A stretch of 40,167 nucleotides of DNA from Phlegmacium glaucopus (lineage: Eukaryota > Basidiomycota > Agaricomycetes > Agaricales > Cortinariaceae), in NCBI GenBank assembly GCA_015039465.1, contig MU130542.1, positions 469,990 to 510,156 on the forward strand. Reading direction: 5' to 3'. The translations under genes and the position numbers were made by a program. The first letter of the stretch is position 1. The number at the start of each line of letters is the position of its first letter. The notes beneath the pieces were generated by a model that saw only the letters and a program-made list of their open reading frames with translations, was not told the origin of the DNA and made no database searches. Shown here one piece after another: positions 10,322-20,832 of this stretch.

Positions 10322-10858
10322 ATGAGTCTTTCAACAACCGTTGCTGCTCAACCATCCCCAGGCACTGGTCCATCACTACTGGAAACAACTACTGCAGCAC
10401 TCCCAGACTCAACCAAGATTAAAGCAGCCAGCCATCAACAGATACATATCCGCCAGTCAAAGTTCGAACGGAGAGAACATGCAGTATAATATCTGTCCTC
10501 AATCATATCCTTTCATTCATTTTGATAATTTTCCTCGGTGTTATGATGGTGATTCTGGTTGTGGTAGAGATTCCGCAAGTCTTTCGATGGCTACGCCATT
10601 TTATCATTCTTCCCCCCCTCTAATCACCTTATCTTCCCTCAGCATTATTGTGGGTCTCATTCTTGCGTCCATGGCATTGACAGGAGTTCTCGCAATGTGC
10701 GTCACCTTTTCCCTCTCTTCAGGCTTTTGAAACACCTAAATCCACTTTCTTTCAACCATCAGGCTTATTGGAAACAGCATCCTTCGGGCCACACACCATG
10801 CACATTACACAAGCAACTCTTTCACAGCTCACATTGGGGCAGTAGGCTGTTTAATATC
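10322..10858 (+). pseudogene. Truncated copy of the multi-pass membrane protein gene (copy A)
   Basis: It starts at ATG 10322 with MSLSTTVAAQPS, as in the intact copy at 22892. It keeps the GC-type first donor (CC|GCAAGT) and the second donor (AT|GTGCGT). A one-base deletion in the A-run near 10423 (ATTAAAGCAG against ATTAAAAGCAG) shifts the frame before the first membrane segment. The copy ends in exon 3 at the LINE junction, losing the conserved LHNHVDLG region. It is a dead duplicate. Confidence 0.85.
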
Positions 10859-11500
10859 CAAACCCCCTATCCGCAATGTCATCAAACTGCAAATCCACTG
10901 GACACCTGGACATGAGAAGTTCCCTCCTAATGAACACACAGACGTCCTAGCAAAACAAGCCGCCCAAGGCTCCTCGAGCTCCAAAAACCTCCTCCCCCTA
11001 TATCTACACAACTCCCCCCTCCCTGTTAGTTTAGCTGGTACAAGACAAGACAACCTCTCCATCATCCGTAAACTATGGAAAAAATGATGGAAGACCTCAA
11101 ATCAATATCCCCTAATCCAAGCCTTTGACAAGTCCCTACCCTCAAATAAGTACCTTAAACTTGTCAACTCCCTAGACTGACGCCAATCTGCTATCCTCAC
11201 CCAGCTTTGCACTGGCCACTGGCCACTTAACCAACACTTATTCTGTATTCACCGATCCGAAACTCCTACATGCCCCCACTGCCAAGGCATCACAGTCAAG
11301 TCAGTACACCACTAACCTGCTGCAATGCCCCCACTACCAACATGAACGACACTTACTACAACACAAACTTAGATGTAACACCAACTCCATTTCCTTCCTA
11401 CTATCAGACCCCACCGCCATCAAACCATTACTCAATTACATCCACACCACCAAATGCTTCAAAACACAGCCCACTTCTGCCCGTAATCCCACCTAATACA
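10859..11500 (+). pseudogene. LINE ORF2, 3' part: end of RNase H and terminal zinc motif
   Basis: Coding resumes with PPIRNVIKLQIHWTPGHE, the last RNase H motif, and HTDVLAKQAA with the final Asp. After stop codons near 11083-11180 it continues LCTGHWPLNQHLF, then CPHCQG and, after a frameshift, HLLQCPHYQHERH. This gives a CX2C...HX4C terminal knuckle common at the C-terminus of these LINE polyproteins. Stops and frameshifts make it non-functional. Confidence 0.85.
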
Positions 11501-11924
11501 CCACTACCTCAGCCCTCAACCATATCTACAACACCTCCCTAATACGCCATCCACCCTCAGTCACCCCCAAACCACTCAAGGCACTCATTACCCCAGTTGC
11601 TCACTGCCAGTTATTCCCTTTAAACACTAACTTTTTATAGTTAGCCCAGCTGTCCTTGAGATGCTCTTTATATATCCCTATCCGCCCTAGCGGACCCTGT
11701 CGCCTTCACCCATCAAGTCAACCCCAACACTCTCAGTTTCATTTCTCTCAGGATGACCCTGAATATGAAACTATTGATTAAAGTAGTTGAAAGTCTTTTG
11801 TAATATAGCTAACTCATCAAATGAAAGTCCCTTGTAATATAGCCAACTCATCAAATGTTTTGTGTGAAATTGAAAATTGAAATCAGCATGGATTTAGCTG
11901 CGTACCACCTGGAATCCATAACCC

Positions 11925-11949
11925 ATTCCATGTGGATTCCACATGGAAT
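11925..11949. repeat. Perfect hairpin, 11-bp arms, 3-base loop
   Basis: ATTCCATGTGG and CCACATGGAAT are reverse complements around the loop ATT. Nearby are further GGAATC/GGAATA motifs. No terminator role is implied, as the organism is eukaryotic. Confidence 0.8.
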
Positions 11950-12225
11950 CTATGGAATATATCCAATCAAAGAAAATGGGCATCAATGTGTATGACATGT
12001 TGACAGGAGATGTCAACTTTCAACAAGAGAGTGCAGGTGTAGTTATGGCAGGAATTGTACAACAGAATAATTGGCTGGAAGAAGAGATTGGTAATATGAC
12101 TTGAGAATGTCAACATACATTGATCCTAGCTGGGAAGAGATTGGGAACATTATGTACAACAATTTTGCAAGTTTGTATCTTCAAGGACATTGTGAGCTGA
12201 TGAGCAGAAATTTTTAGCTGTTAAA

Positions 12226-12384
12226 AACCATCATCAGGAAAAACACTTTGGCTCTAAGTGTCTCTCAGAGCAACCTCAAAAATTTTAAGTGTATAAAATC
12301 ATTAAAAAATGCATTTGAAACATATTTATTGTTTTGAGGTTAGTCTCCCAGTGTCTTAGAGCTAAAGTATTTTTCCTGATGGTT
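12226..12384. mobile_element. 159-bp hairpin MITE-like element
   Basis: The left arm (AACCATCATCAGGAAAAA, GGCTCTAAGTGTCT, AACCTCAAAA) matches the reverse complement of the right arm (AACCATCAGGAAAAATAC, AGCTCTAAGACACT, AACCTCAAAAC) over about 55 bp. A 50-bp AT-rich spacer lies between them. The size and long terminal inverted repeats fit a MITE. No flanking duplication is clear. Confidence 0.75.
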
Positions 12385-12797
12385 GAGAAGAACAACCAGC
12401 CTCAATATATATTGTCTCAGCAGTTATTATACAAATTGTTGCTACTTAATTACATTTAGTTCACATTTCTTATAATAGCTTATATGTACTATGAAATTGT
12501 TGCTAGTAACATACATTGAAACCACTTTTCTTGTAATCTATTGGATTCCATTTTATAAATTATTCCCTTGTATAGTGGTCAGTAGTCACTCTGCTTTCAT
12601 TGTCCTTATTTTGACTGATACTGATTCACAGTACTTCAGATTGCTTGTAATGGTCACAAAGGTTTACATAAATTCAAGATCTTGTGGTGATGTACTTGAC
12701 TGACTTCTGGTTGCCCTATCAACATGCAGGAGCTAAGATTGCTTTGTAAACTAGCCATAGGTAAAATGTCAACATTTCATAAAGGGTTTTTGTCACC

Positions 12798-14014
12798 ATT
12801 TTGAGTGGGGGTGACCAGTGCCCTAGTTGCATGACATAGCGTCACACAGGCATTATGTAGGTGTCACACATGAAATATTGAGACATGGCTCTCATTCCTC
12901 ACACAACATTTAATAGGATGTTTTTAAGTTGAAAATAGTACATAAAGAGTAGTTTGAATCAGAAACTGCAAGTTGAATACAACCAATATATCTCTTTGTG
13001 GCCATAATGATGATTCCCCTGCTAAATCTGAGTGCTGAGATGTCTACCCTTTATAACTCTCCAGCACCTCAAATCTGAGACTTGTTTTGCTGGAATAAAT
13101 TATTCTAAATGTTATTATGAACATTTCTATCAGGTTAGAAATTTTATATTTGTCCATTGAGGTCATTATTTCAAGGTATATGCATCATTATCTTATGCTT
13201 ACAGTGTGAAATTAAAAATTCTGAGCTGATAGGCATGTTAAGAATCAAAAAATACATATATTATGTCACCAAAACTAGTTGCAAAAGTGCATTCATGAAA
13301 TGTTATAAGAGCCACTACTTTTTCTGCCCATTTTAGGTGGACACAGAAGTATTTATTCAATAAAGAAGTGGATAATGGATGTGGAGATGGAGTTTTGGCT
13401 CAGATATATGGTGGTTTGAGAGGAAAGGAGATTAAGCCATGAAGCAAAGGTGCTATGTGTTGCATACAGCCATGTTCATTTTTGGGGTGGCTGTGCCCAC
13501 CAGAAAAAGTAGTGGCTCTTATAACATTTCACCAATGCACTTTTGCAACTAGTTTTGGTGACATAATATATGTATTTTTTGATTCTTAACATGCCTATCA
13601 GCTCAGAATTTTTAATTTCACACTGTAAGCATAAGATAATGATGCATATACCTTGAAATAATGACCTCAATGGACAAATATAAAATTTCTAACCTGATAG
13701 AAATGTTCATAATAACATTTAGAATAATTTATTCCAGCAAAACAAGTCTCAGATTTGAGGTGCTGGAGAGTTATAAAGGGTAGACATCTCAGCACTCAGA
13801 TTTAGCAGGGGAATCATCATTATGGCCACAAAGAGATATATTGGTTGTATTCAACTTGCAGTTTCTGATTCAAACTACTCTTTATGTACCATTTTCAACT
13901 TAAAAACATCCTATTAAATGTTGTGTGAGGAATGAAAGGCCATTTCATATGTGACACCTATGTGATGCCAGTATGACATGGTGCCACATAACTCAAATAT
14001 TGGTCACCCCCCAA
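12798..14014. mobile_element. 1.2-kb foldback element with about 520-bp inverted arms
   Basis: The left arm (about 12798-13335) and the reverse complement of the right arm (about 13490-14014) are nearly identical over long stretches. Examples are TTATAAGAGCCACTACTTTT, GAATAAATTATTCTAAATG and ATTCCTCACACAACATTTAA. A spacer of about 155 bp separates them. The outer ends are GTGGGGGTGACCA and TGGTCACCCCCC. The DNA can fold into a cruciform or a long dsRNA if transcribed. The 64-aa minus frame at 13476-13670 lies inside the arm and is not a gene. No transposase is present. Confidence 0.9.
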
Positions 14015-14569
14015 CTTAAAGGGACAGAAGATATTTCAGAGTCTGGGGAGGAATTTGACTTCTCAGAAGAAGGAAATGAGGATATGGGAGTCATGGGATG
14101 ATGATTAGGTAGTTTATGTCACTTTAACTTAGTTATTTGGACAATAAATTATGATTTTAAAGCTTCTAATATATTTTAACACTTTTTACACTAAAATGAA
14201 TCAAGGTAAAGCATGCAAAACTGAGTGAGCAACAAAAGATTCATGTATTTCACAGTTTGTCACGCTTTTGGCTGTGTGATGTGACATGATACTCCCACGG
14301 CCATAACAGGAGGTGGCCATCCCCATTTTGAGAACAAACAAAAGCCCAATGCCACCATGGAAAGTACTGGAGGTCATACCTGAATGGTTTGTTGTACTTT
14401 CCATCATTTTTGACTTGAAAATGAGCATTCCAAAGTTTGTTAAAAACTGCACCTTTTCATAATATTCTGCTAAAAATTTGGAACTTAGGATTTTATTCCA
14501 AAACATAATGAAACTGAAAGTCAACAAGGTACAGTACAAACACTATTATACTTTAAGGATTATACCACT
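14015..14569. other. Intergenic stretch, one unrecognised short frame
   Basis: A minus-strand frame of 112 codons (14201-14539) is open but begins and ends without family-like sequence, and I do not recognise it. It lies just downstream of the NLR tail and could be part of a repeat. No other feature is seen. Confidence 0.35.
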
Positions 14570-15798
14570 TCAGTCTCTTCCTATGCTCTTCCCTGTAGTC
14601 ACACCTTCAAGGTCCAATTTCTCTGCCTCATTCCACCTTTCCTAATTTCTGTATGTATTTGCTAAATTTACTGTATTGTTGAGAGTGTGTGGATGTTCTG
14701 CACCAAGCAGCTTCTTCTTCATGTCCATAACTTGAACCTGCAGCTGCTCTGCCTCATTCCACCCTCACTGATTCCTGTATGTGATTGCTAGATTTCCCAT
14801 ACTGTTGAGGGTGTCTGGATGTTCTGCACCAAGCAGCTTCTTGGTCATGTCCATAACTTGAACCTCCAGCTGCTCTGCCTCATTCCACCTTCCCTGATTC
14901 CTGTATGTGTTTGCTAGATTTCCCATACTGTTGAGGGTGTCTGGATGTTCTGCACCAAGCAGCTTCTTGGTCATGTCCATAACTTGAACCTGCAGCTGCT
15001 CTGCCTCATTCCACCTGCTCTGATTGCTGTATATGTTTGCTAGATGTCCTGTACTGGTGATGGTGTCTGGATGTTCTGCACCAAGGAGCTTCTTGGTCAT
15101 GTCCATAACTTGAACCTGCAGCTGCTCTGCCTCATTCCACCTTCCCTGATTCCTGTATGTGTTTGCTAGATTTCCCATACTGTTGAGGGTGTCTGGATGT
15201 TCTGCACCAAGCAGCTTCTTCCTCATGTCCATAACTTGAACCTGCAGCTGCTCTGCCTCATTCCACCTTCTCTGATTCCTGTATGTGTTTGCTAGATGTC
15301 CTGTACTGGTGATGGTGTCTGGATGTTCTGCACCAAGCAGCTTCTTGGTCATGTCCATAACTTGAACCTGCAGCTGCTCTGCCTCATTCCACCTTCCCTG
15401 ATTCCTGTATGTGATTGCTAGATTTCCCATACTGGTGAGGGTGTCTGGATGTTCTGCACCAAGCAGCTTCTTGCTCATGTCCATAACTTGAACCTGCAGC
15501 TGCTCTGCCTCATTCCACCTTCCCTGATTCCTGTATGTGCTTGCTAGATTTCCCATACTGTTGAGGGTGTCTGGATGTTCTGCACCAAGCAGCTTCTTGC
15601 TCATGTCCATAACTTGAACCTCCAGCTGCTCTGCCTCATTCCACCTTCCCTGATTCCTGTATGTGTTTGCTAGATTTGCCATACTGTTGAGGGTGTCTGG
15701 ATGTTCTGCACCAAGCAGCTTCTTTGTCATGTCCATAACTTGAACCTGCAGCTGCTCTGCCTCATTCCACCTTCCCTGATTCCTGTATGTGCTTGCAG
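14570..15798 (-). pseudogene. Out-of-frame TPR tail of the NLR-like gene
   Basis: The frame downstream of the shift near 15795 encodes eight more TPR units almost identical to those upstream. It then meets TGA at 14765-14767 (reading NQ-stop-GWNEAEQL), continues through another unit to TAG at 14642-14644 (TYRN-stop-ERWNEAEKL), and ends at TGA 14570-14572 after GVTTGKSIGRD. The old protein therefore had about 13 TPR units and a short tail. The frameshift and two stops suggest decay of the C-terminus, unless the shift is a sequencing or assembly error in the repeats. Confidence 0.8.
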
Positions 15799-16320
15799 CT
15801 GCTCTGCCTCATTCCACCTTCCTTGATTCCTGTATGTGGTTGCTAGATGTGCCACACTCATGAGTGTGCCTGGATGTTCTGCACCAAGGAGCTTCTTGGT
15901 CATGTCCATAACTTGAACCTCCAGCTGCTCTGCCTCATTCAACCTTCCCTGATTCCTGTATGTGTTTGCTAGATTTCCCATACTAATGAGGGTGTGTGGA
16001 TGTTCTGCACCAAGCAGCTTCTTCTTCATGTCCATAACTCGAACCTCCAGCTGCTCTGCCTCATTCCACCTTCCCTGATTCCTGTATGTGTTTGCTAGAT
16101 TTCCCATACTGGTGAGGGTGTTTGGATGTTCTGCACCAAGCAGCTTCTTGGCCATGTCCATAACTTGAACCTGCAGCTGCTCTGCCTCATTCCACCTTCC
16201 CTGATTCCTGTATGTGCCTGCTAGCTTTCCCATACTGTTGAGGGTGTCTGGATGTTCTGCACCAAGCAGCTTCTTCCTCATGGCCATAACTTGAACCTCA
16301 AGCTGCTCTGCATTGTCCCA
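14580..16320 (-). repeat. 126-bp tandem repeats encoding 42-residue TPR units
   Basis: About 13 near-identical units of 126 bp encode the kinesin-light-chain-like TPR signature LGAEHPDTL...LA.TYRNQGRWNEAEQL.VQVMDM.KKL. Variation is concentrated at a few positions: the residue before KKL (T, S, R, K or A), N/T/I after DTL, and MGNLAN versus TGHLAN. Such homogenised repeats expand and contract by recombination. In fungal NLR-like genes this is thought to diversify the recognition surface. Confidence 0.92.
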
Positions 16321-18601
16321 ATCTCCATTCTCCCCCATTACCAGTGCAAAATTGCTCCATTTGTCATCACAGTACTGCTCAATATATCCTATTTGCCTTC
16401 TATAAAACTCATTTGCCTTAATATGTAGGAAAATCAACCGTCGCAGTGCATAATCCTGATTTTCAAATCTCCATGCAATTGCACAGGACAAGATTATGCC
16501 TCCCCTCTTACACATTCTTTGCTGCTCAGATTTTGACATTCTCTCTCGACTCCAGTAGTGTACCAGAGGATGAACAGACAATGTTTTAGATGATTGTCCC
16601 CTTTTAATTAAGGAGAAGGAGAGAAGGACACTAATCCCTTGTCCAAATATGAACCCATCCCAGTGACCATCACTATCCAAGCCAAGCAGAGTATAATCCA
16701 GTGAAGTGACTGCCTGAGGTAACTTTTCACCTATCTCACTCCCATCATAATCCATTTCCTTCTCAGCAGCAGATTGGAATATCTCTTTAGAAATATTGCT
16801 ATGATGATAGAAAGCACATATTTGAAGAATTAGGATTGCAGCCTGGGCTGCTTGTGCATATCCATCAGTGGAATCTCCACCAGCCCTCCTTTCTATTTCT
16901 TTAAAAGAAAGATCCCAAGTCCCATACACTGTTTTATTATACTTTGATGCTCCTGTGAATGTAGCATCTGACATAAGAGCCCAATGATGCACTGAGAATT
17001 GCCTCAGATATTCATCAATATCACATTTCCCAGCCTCAATATAGGCCCCTGCATAATCAATAGCAAGAGGAATGCAGCCAAGTTCGGTCACAATCCTTTT
17101 ACCAGCTTCTAGATGCTCAGGTAATGGATTCAAACAGCTGGCTTTGAGAAGTAGAGTTATAGCATCTGGTACTTCCATTTCATGGATCTCAATTTTGTTC
17201 TCAAAGGATACAATCCTTCCCATGGATCCATTTCTGCTAGTAATCAGAATATTACCTCTGTTGCCTGGAGGAATGAAATTGTCCACCACCTCTGGAGGAG
17301 GATCATCAGCATTATCAAATACCATCAACCATTCTTCTTGGAGAGAAGATATCCACTGGAGGACAGACTCAACTGAGCCATCCACATGGGAATCTTGGGC
17401 AGCAGGAAGGCTAGATATGCCCTTGAGAGACATTTCCATGCTCTGCTGAGAGGAGGCATCAACCCAGAACACATGTGAAAAACTAACCAGAAACAAATTC
17501 AGTGTTGTGAATGGCAAAGCAAGAGGGGTTCTTACTTTTCAGACATTTCTTCTATGAACTTGAGACAAATCTGGGTCTTTCCAATCCCTCCCAGTCCCCA
17601 GAGGAGACACAAGCGCCTAGACATCAGTCTACCAGTAGCACGATGAACAAAAATCTTCGCAAGTTTATCGAGTACATCTTTCCGTCCAGTAAAGATTGGG
17701 CTGGGGTTAGGTTTTTGAGTTAAAGGGATCTTCATCTGCGCTTCACCAGTATTGGCAGGGAGACTACTGACATTGTTCTATATGTATAATTATTTCTAAA
17801 TCATAGACACAACTTATGAGAAAGACTTACAAAAATGCCGCCAGTAATGAGGACATTCTGGGCATTCGCAAAGAGACGCGACACAGATTGTTGAGCCTGC
17901 TGATGATCATCAGCGAAAGCCGAGAACAGGTGTAAGCAACTCACCGGGGAATTTTGTTCCGATTCTATGGATCTTAATTTGGCTTGGGGTGAATTTCCTT
18001 CTGGATGCGCTACAGGAGTGACAGCCAGAGCGGAAACCGAAGCGGAGACTTGGAGTTCATGGTCACTCTGATCGACGAGGATGATTGAGTAGGGATAGCT
18101 ATGATGTAAGTGGAACACTCACATTAACGTCAGCGGCTGGAATGCTTACAGGAGCGAGATCATTGATCGCCGAAGTGGAAATGGAAGTAGAGACTAGGTT
18201 ATGGGCGGCCTGATCGATAACGATGGTCAAATGCTTAAGGAAGCGATGGGCGAAGTTGGACGCTCACAGTAACACTAGCGACTGGAATGCTTACATCTTG
18301 CTCATTGATCGCCAAAGCGGAAACCGAAGCAGAGACTAGGTCATGGGCAGCCTGATCGATGATGGTGGTTAAATAATTAAGGATGCGATGGGAGAAGTTG
18401 AATCCTCACAGTAACGCCAGCGACTTGAATAACTTGTGCGCTTGCAGTCGCAGCACTAGCGGGAACAGATAGCATGGGATCAGCGGTGCTTGTTTTGATG
18501 GTCGTTGCTGATTCAGAGCTTGAACCCAGCGCATCGTTGATGGTCGGGGAGGAATATTTTGATTTCTTGAACTTGACAATTTTCTTAAAAATGCGCTTCA
18601 T
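15727..18601 (-). CDS. NB-ARC/TPR receptor-like protein, seven exons, TPR region frameshifted
   Basis: Predicted exons (minus strand): 18410-18601, 18268-18351, 18123-18209, 17945-18067, 17831-17899, 17536-17777 and 15727-17482. All donors are GTRAG-like, acceptors are AG and phases agree, giving about 850 residues. The N-terminus is basic (MKRIFKKIVKFKKSK). Residues about 163-195 hold FANAQNVLITGGIFNNVS, a motif that I recall in this position in many basidiomycete NLR-like proteins. The NB-ARC follows: Walker A GLGGIGKTQ, Walker B WLMVFDNADD, ILITSRN and the GLPL-like LGCIPLAIDYAG. TPRs with LGAEHPDTL and TYRNQGRWNEAEQL come next. Fungal NLR-like proteins are thought to act in non-self recognition; the ligand here is unknown. 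At about 15795 a deletion joining two TPR units shifts the frame, so the last eight units fall out of frame. Confidence 0.85.
18068..18440 (-). repeat. Tandemly duplicated exon-intron cassette in the NLR-like gene
   Basis: Three successive modules repeat both exon and intron. Each intron starts GTGAG, has a TTCCACTT/TCCAACTT-like segment and ends GATCAG. Each exon starts with an A-A-H-[DN]-L-V-S or S-D-H-E-L-Q-V-S motif and carries [SI]-V-S-[AT]-[LS]-A. Exons 2 (84 nt) and 3 (87 nt) are full copies, and exon 4 keeps the front half. Unit length is about 142-145 bp. All phases are zero, so copies can be gained or lost without a frameshift. Confidence 0.85.
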
Positions 18602-18850
18602 ATAGGTGAAGAGTGAGTTGTGGTGAGCGATGAAGGTGATGGGAGTCGGAAAGAAAGATGCTCTTGATTACATAAACAGTTACTCTGTGTAACGATAGGT
18701 CTACAAGTAGACTTTTACGCGTCGTCTCCCTAACTTCAAACGCATCTTAGTCCAATCAGCATCGCCACCTGTACACTTGCTACTTCGTCAATCTTCTGCT
18801 TCCTCCTCATCATATCCCGTACTGGGACTCGGCAATTAAAACACCAAGAC
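18602..18850. promoter_or_regulatory. Region upstream of the NLR-like gene
   Basis: About 250 bp separate the NLR-like start codon from the decayed dynactin-like sequence, which points the other way. No TATA box is convincing. It is presumed to hold the NLR promoter, by position only. Confidence 0.3.
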
Positions 18851-19079
18851 CATGGGACGAACCTTGTCACCCTGAGTTTGCCCCTTGTCAGGCTTCTTCA
18901 CCTTCGAGTGCGAAATCTCCCTCTGGGTTCCTTCAACTCTCCCAGTGGTACATAAATATTTGATCCTTGAGTGAGGACACCTAGTAAATTCGCAGCCTGC
19001 ACACGATGATCAAGTACTCCAAGAATTATGCCCAAAATTCGGCGTTCTGGGAACACTGATGAGCAAACTACGCGAAACT

Positions 19080-20010
19080 CATGCGAGACCTCAAGGAACC
19101 TGGCGCTGGTTCTCAATCTTTCCTTCCCAAGCTTCAAGCCAAACTCAGAAAACTCCAAGACGAAGCTCACTGGTGCAAGTAGGACAGCAATCATATCTCC
19201 CTGAAAATGGCCTTGTTGATGCATAAGAACAACTGGAACTTGGAAGCGGCCGTGTTAGATAAGGAAATTGCGGGAGAGGGCAAAGAGATGGCGGTGGCAG
19301 AGTTGAAAGAACTTAGGGAGAAATTGTCTGGTGCGAACAACAAAATGAACGACTCAGGGAGGCTCTAATGGTATGTGGTTTCTTATACTGGTTGTTATTC
19401 TACCATGTACCTTTTTTGATGCCAGATTGCGAGACACGACGCAAGAAATGGATCAAGAACATCGTAAACGGATATCCGATATGCAATAAAGATTTTGCCA
19501 CCGTTGAGAAACTTCAAGGTCTGTTTGTCTTTTCTCTCCCGATTCATTGAAGGTGTCACCTGATGCCTTGCATCATCTTAAGAGACCCTTATTCTACTTG
19601 CTAACGCCAACTTCGAAATCGAATCACTGGAGGACTACGTTTAATGGAATGCAACTTCATGCCTGGCAAGGTATATCTTTCGTTCCTAGCCTCCGTATTT
19701 CTTCCTTATTATTCTTGCGTACAGAAATGCGAATTATCATTGAAGATCTTGAGGGTCTCACAGAACTCTTCGATGAGACCCATGTAGAAACAGAGAAAGA
19801 GCTCCACGAAGACCTGTGTTACTGATCAACGCCATCATCGTCGGAACAGACGTCGAGGACACCCAAAATCGCGACCAACTTCCAAAGATCGAAGGTCTCG
19901 GTGAGTCATTTATGTCAAGATCCGACAACAACCAATTTTGAGAGCTACCCACCACAGATTTTACCACAGTTCGAAAACTCGTTGAATTCAGCCGCCAGAG
20001 ATAAGTAACA
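19080..20010 (+). pseudogene. Decayed dynactin p150-Glued-like coiled-coil gene fragment
   Basis: Reading across frames and plausible introns gives EAAVLDKEIAGEGKEMAVAE, LKELREKLS, NERLREALM then RLRDTTQEMDQEHRKRI, LILLANANFEIESL, MRIIIEDLEGLTELFDE then HVETEKELHEDL, and VRKLVEF. This order matches the central coiled coil of dynactin's large subunit as I know it: LDKEMAE..., ...RLRD...EHR, ...LANAE..., IEDLEAL.ELNDE...ETE.ALQEDL, FRELV. p150-Glued links dynein to cargo and microtubules. Intron-like GTATGT/GTATAT donors with CAG acceptors persist at about 19370-19425, 19520-19582 and 19671-19725. Stops and frameshifts are frequent, and the CAP-Gly N-terminus and C-terminus are missing. Identification is from memory of the family. 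Confidence 0.6.
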
Positions 20011-20830
20011 AAGTTCTCGTCTGCAAGGCAAGTCGAGAAATCTCCTCATTCCTATTTCAAACCCTAATGTTATTGATTGACGTAGGCATTTGAGCTATGT
20101 CGTGTTGGATCATTCATGCGAGCGTCACCTCCCCAGAAGCTCAAAATCTCCACAAGACAAAACGCCGCCCTTTTCAAAGAGCTCTCGCGTGATCCGTCCG
20201 CCTCCAATAACGTCGAAAGCGACGATAGAGGAGCCGGCGTTTTCCGAAGTTGAGGATGCTAACGATATTCCTGTCGACATCGTCAAGAGGCACGTCGCAT
20301 CTGGGTCCGTTGACCATGGGTTTTTTGTCACCGAAGATGGCGGTCTCCTTCGAATATCCGCCGCCGAGGATGTTGAGTTTGACCAAAAGGAGGGAAGTCG
20401 AAGCAACAGGGAAATACGACGAGACATGTTTCCCGAATTTGAGTGTCTACAGCAGTACCCTCGATGTCGACAAGAATATGTGCAGTATAACCACAATACA
20501 TATTGACCTATGGCTTCGTATATCGCCGACCCTCGGAAGGTTAACCAACGACCGACTCTGTGGGAATACCTTGACGATGCTCGCTGAAGCGCTGACACTG
20601 CAATCCAAGAGGCGGGTCTGTGGCCCGAAGAACGCCAAGAGCGGGAAAAGTCTAATAACGACGAAGAACATCTAGTAGCGTCCCTGTGAGCCTATTGAAT
20701 TGTGCAGTTTACTTCAAAAATAACCCCCCTCGGAGAACCACCAAGATCACTCAAGTCAGTCAGTAGTTTAAAAAAAAGTTATCGGTTGTTAGGAGGAGTT
20801 TCCAGATACGCATATAAATAACCACAAAAA
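20011..20830. other. Coding-looking but unassigned sequence
   Basis: The plus strand shows splice-like signals (AG|GCAAGTCG at 20028, TTGACGTAG at 20086) and several open frames on both strands. None gives a consistent family. A frame from 20512 reads MASYIADPRKVNQRPTLWEY, then meets TGA, and continues IQEAGLWPEERQERE. It may be the decayed end of the dynactin-like gene or another broken gene. Confidence 0.3.
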
Positions 20831-20832
20831 TT

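Larger units (their letters stand above)
9210..10858 (+). other. Block carrying a membrane-protein gene fragment inserted into LINE RNase H
   Basis: The segment separates two halves of one RNase H domain. From about 9463 to 10858 (minus the LTR) it is nearly identical to 22612-23431, the promoter and first three exons of an intact family member. The match ends at TTTAATATC, after which LINE coding resumes (PPIRNVIKLQIHW). The first 250 bp (9210-9462) have no counterpart in the window. I find no target-site duplication at the outer edges, so the route of insertion is unknown. Confidence 0.8.
1392..11640 (+). mobile_element. Decayed Tad-like LINE with two large nested insertions
   Basis: When the inserts at about 2281-5261 and 9210-10858 are removed, about 5.6 kb of LINE remains. 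Its order is ORF1 (three zinc knuckles), AP-type endonuclease, reverse transcriptase, RNase H and a C-terminal Cys/His motif. ORF1 with CCHC knuckles plus EN-RT-RNH in ORF2 is the layout of the fungal Tad clade. Every domain carries frameshifts or stop codons, so the copy is dead. The 3' end is not sharply marked. Coding similarity fades near 11500 and the end at 11640 is approximate. Confidence 0.85.
11500..14200. other. AT-rich non-coding stretch with hairpin elements
   Basis: No gene is supported between the LINE end and 14.2 kb. The stretch holds a short palindrome (11925-11949), a small hairpin element (12226-12384) and a large foldback element (12798-14014). The base composition is clearly AT-richer than the LINE. 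Confidence 0.6.

Noticed and set aside
20125..20598. 157-codon minus-strand frame
   Set aside because: The minus frame is Arg/Ser-rich with no recognisable family. The plus strand has splice-like signals, so neither could be called.
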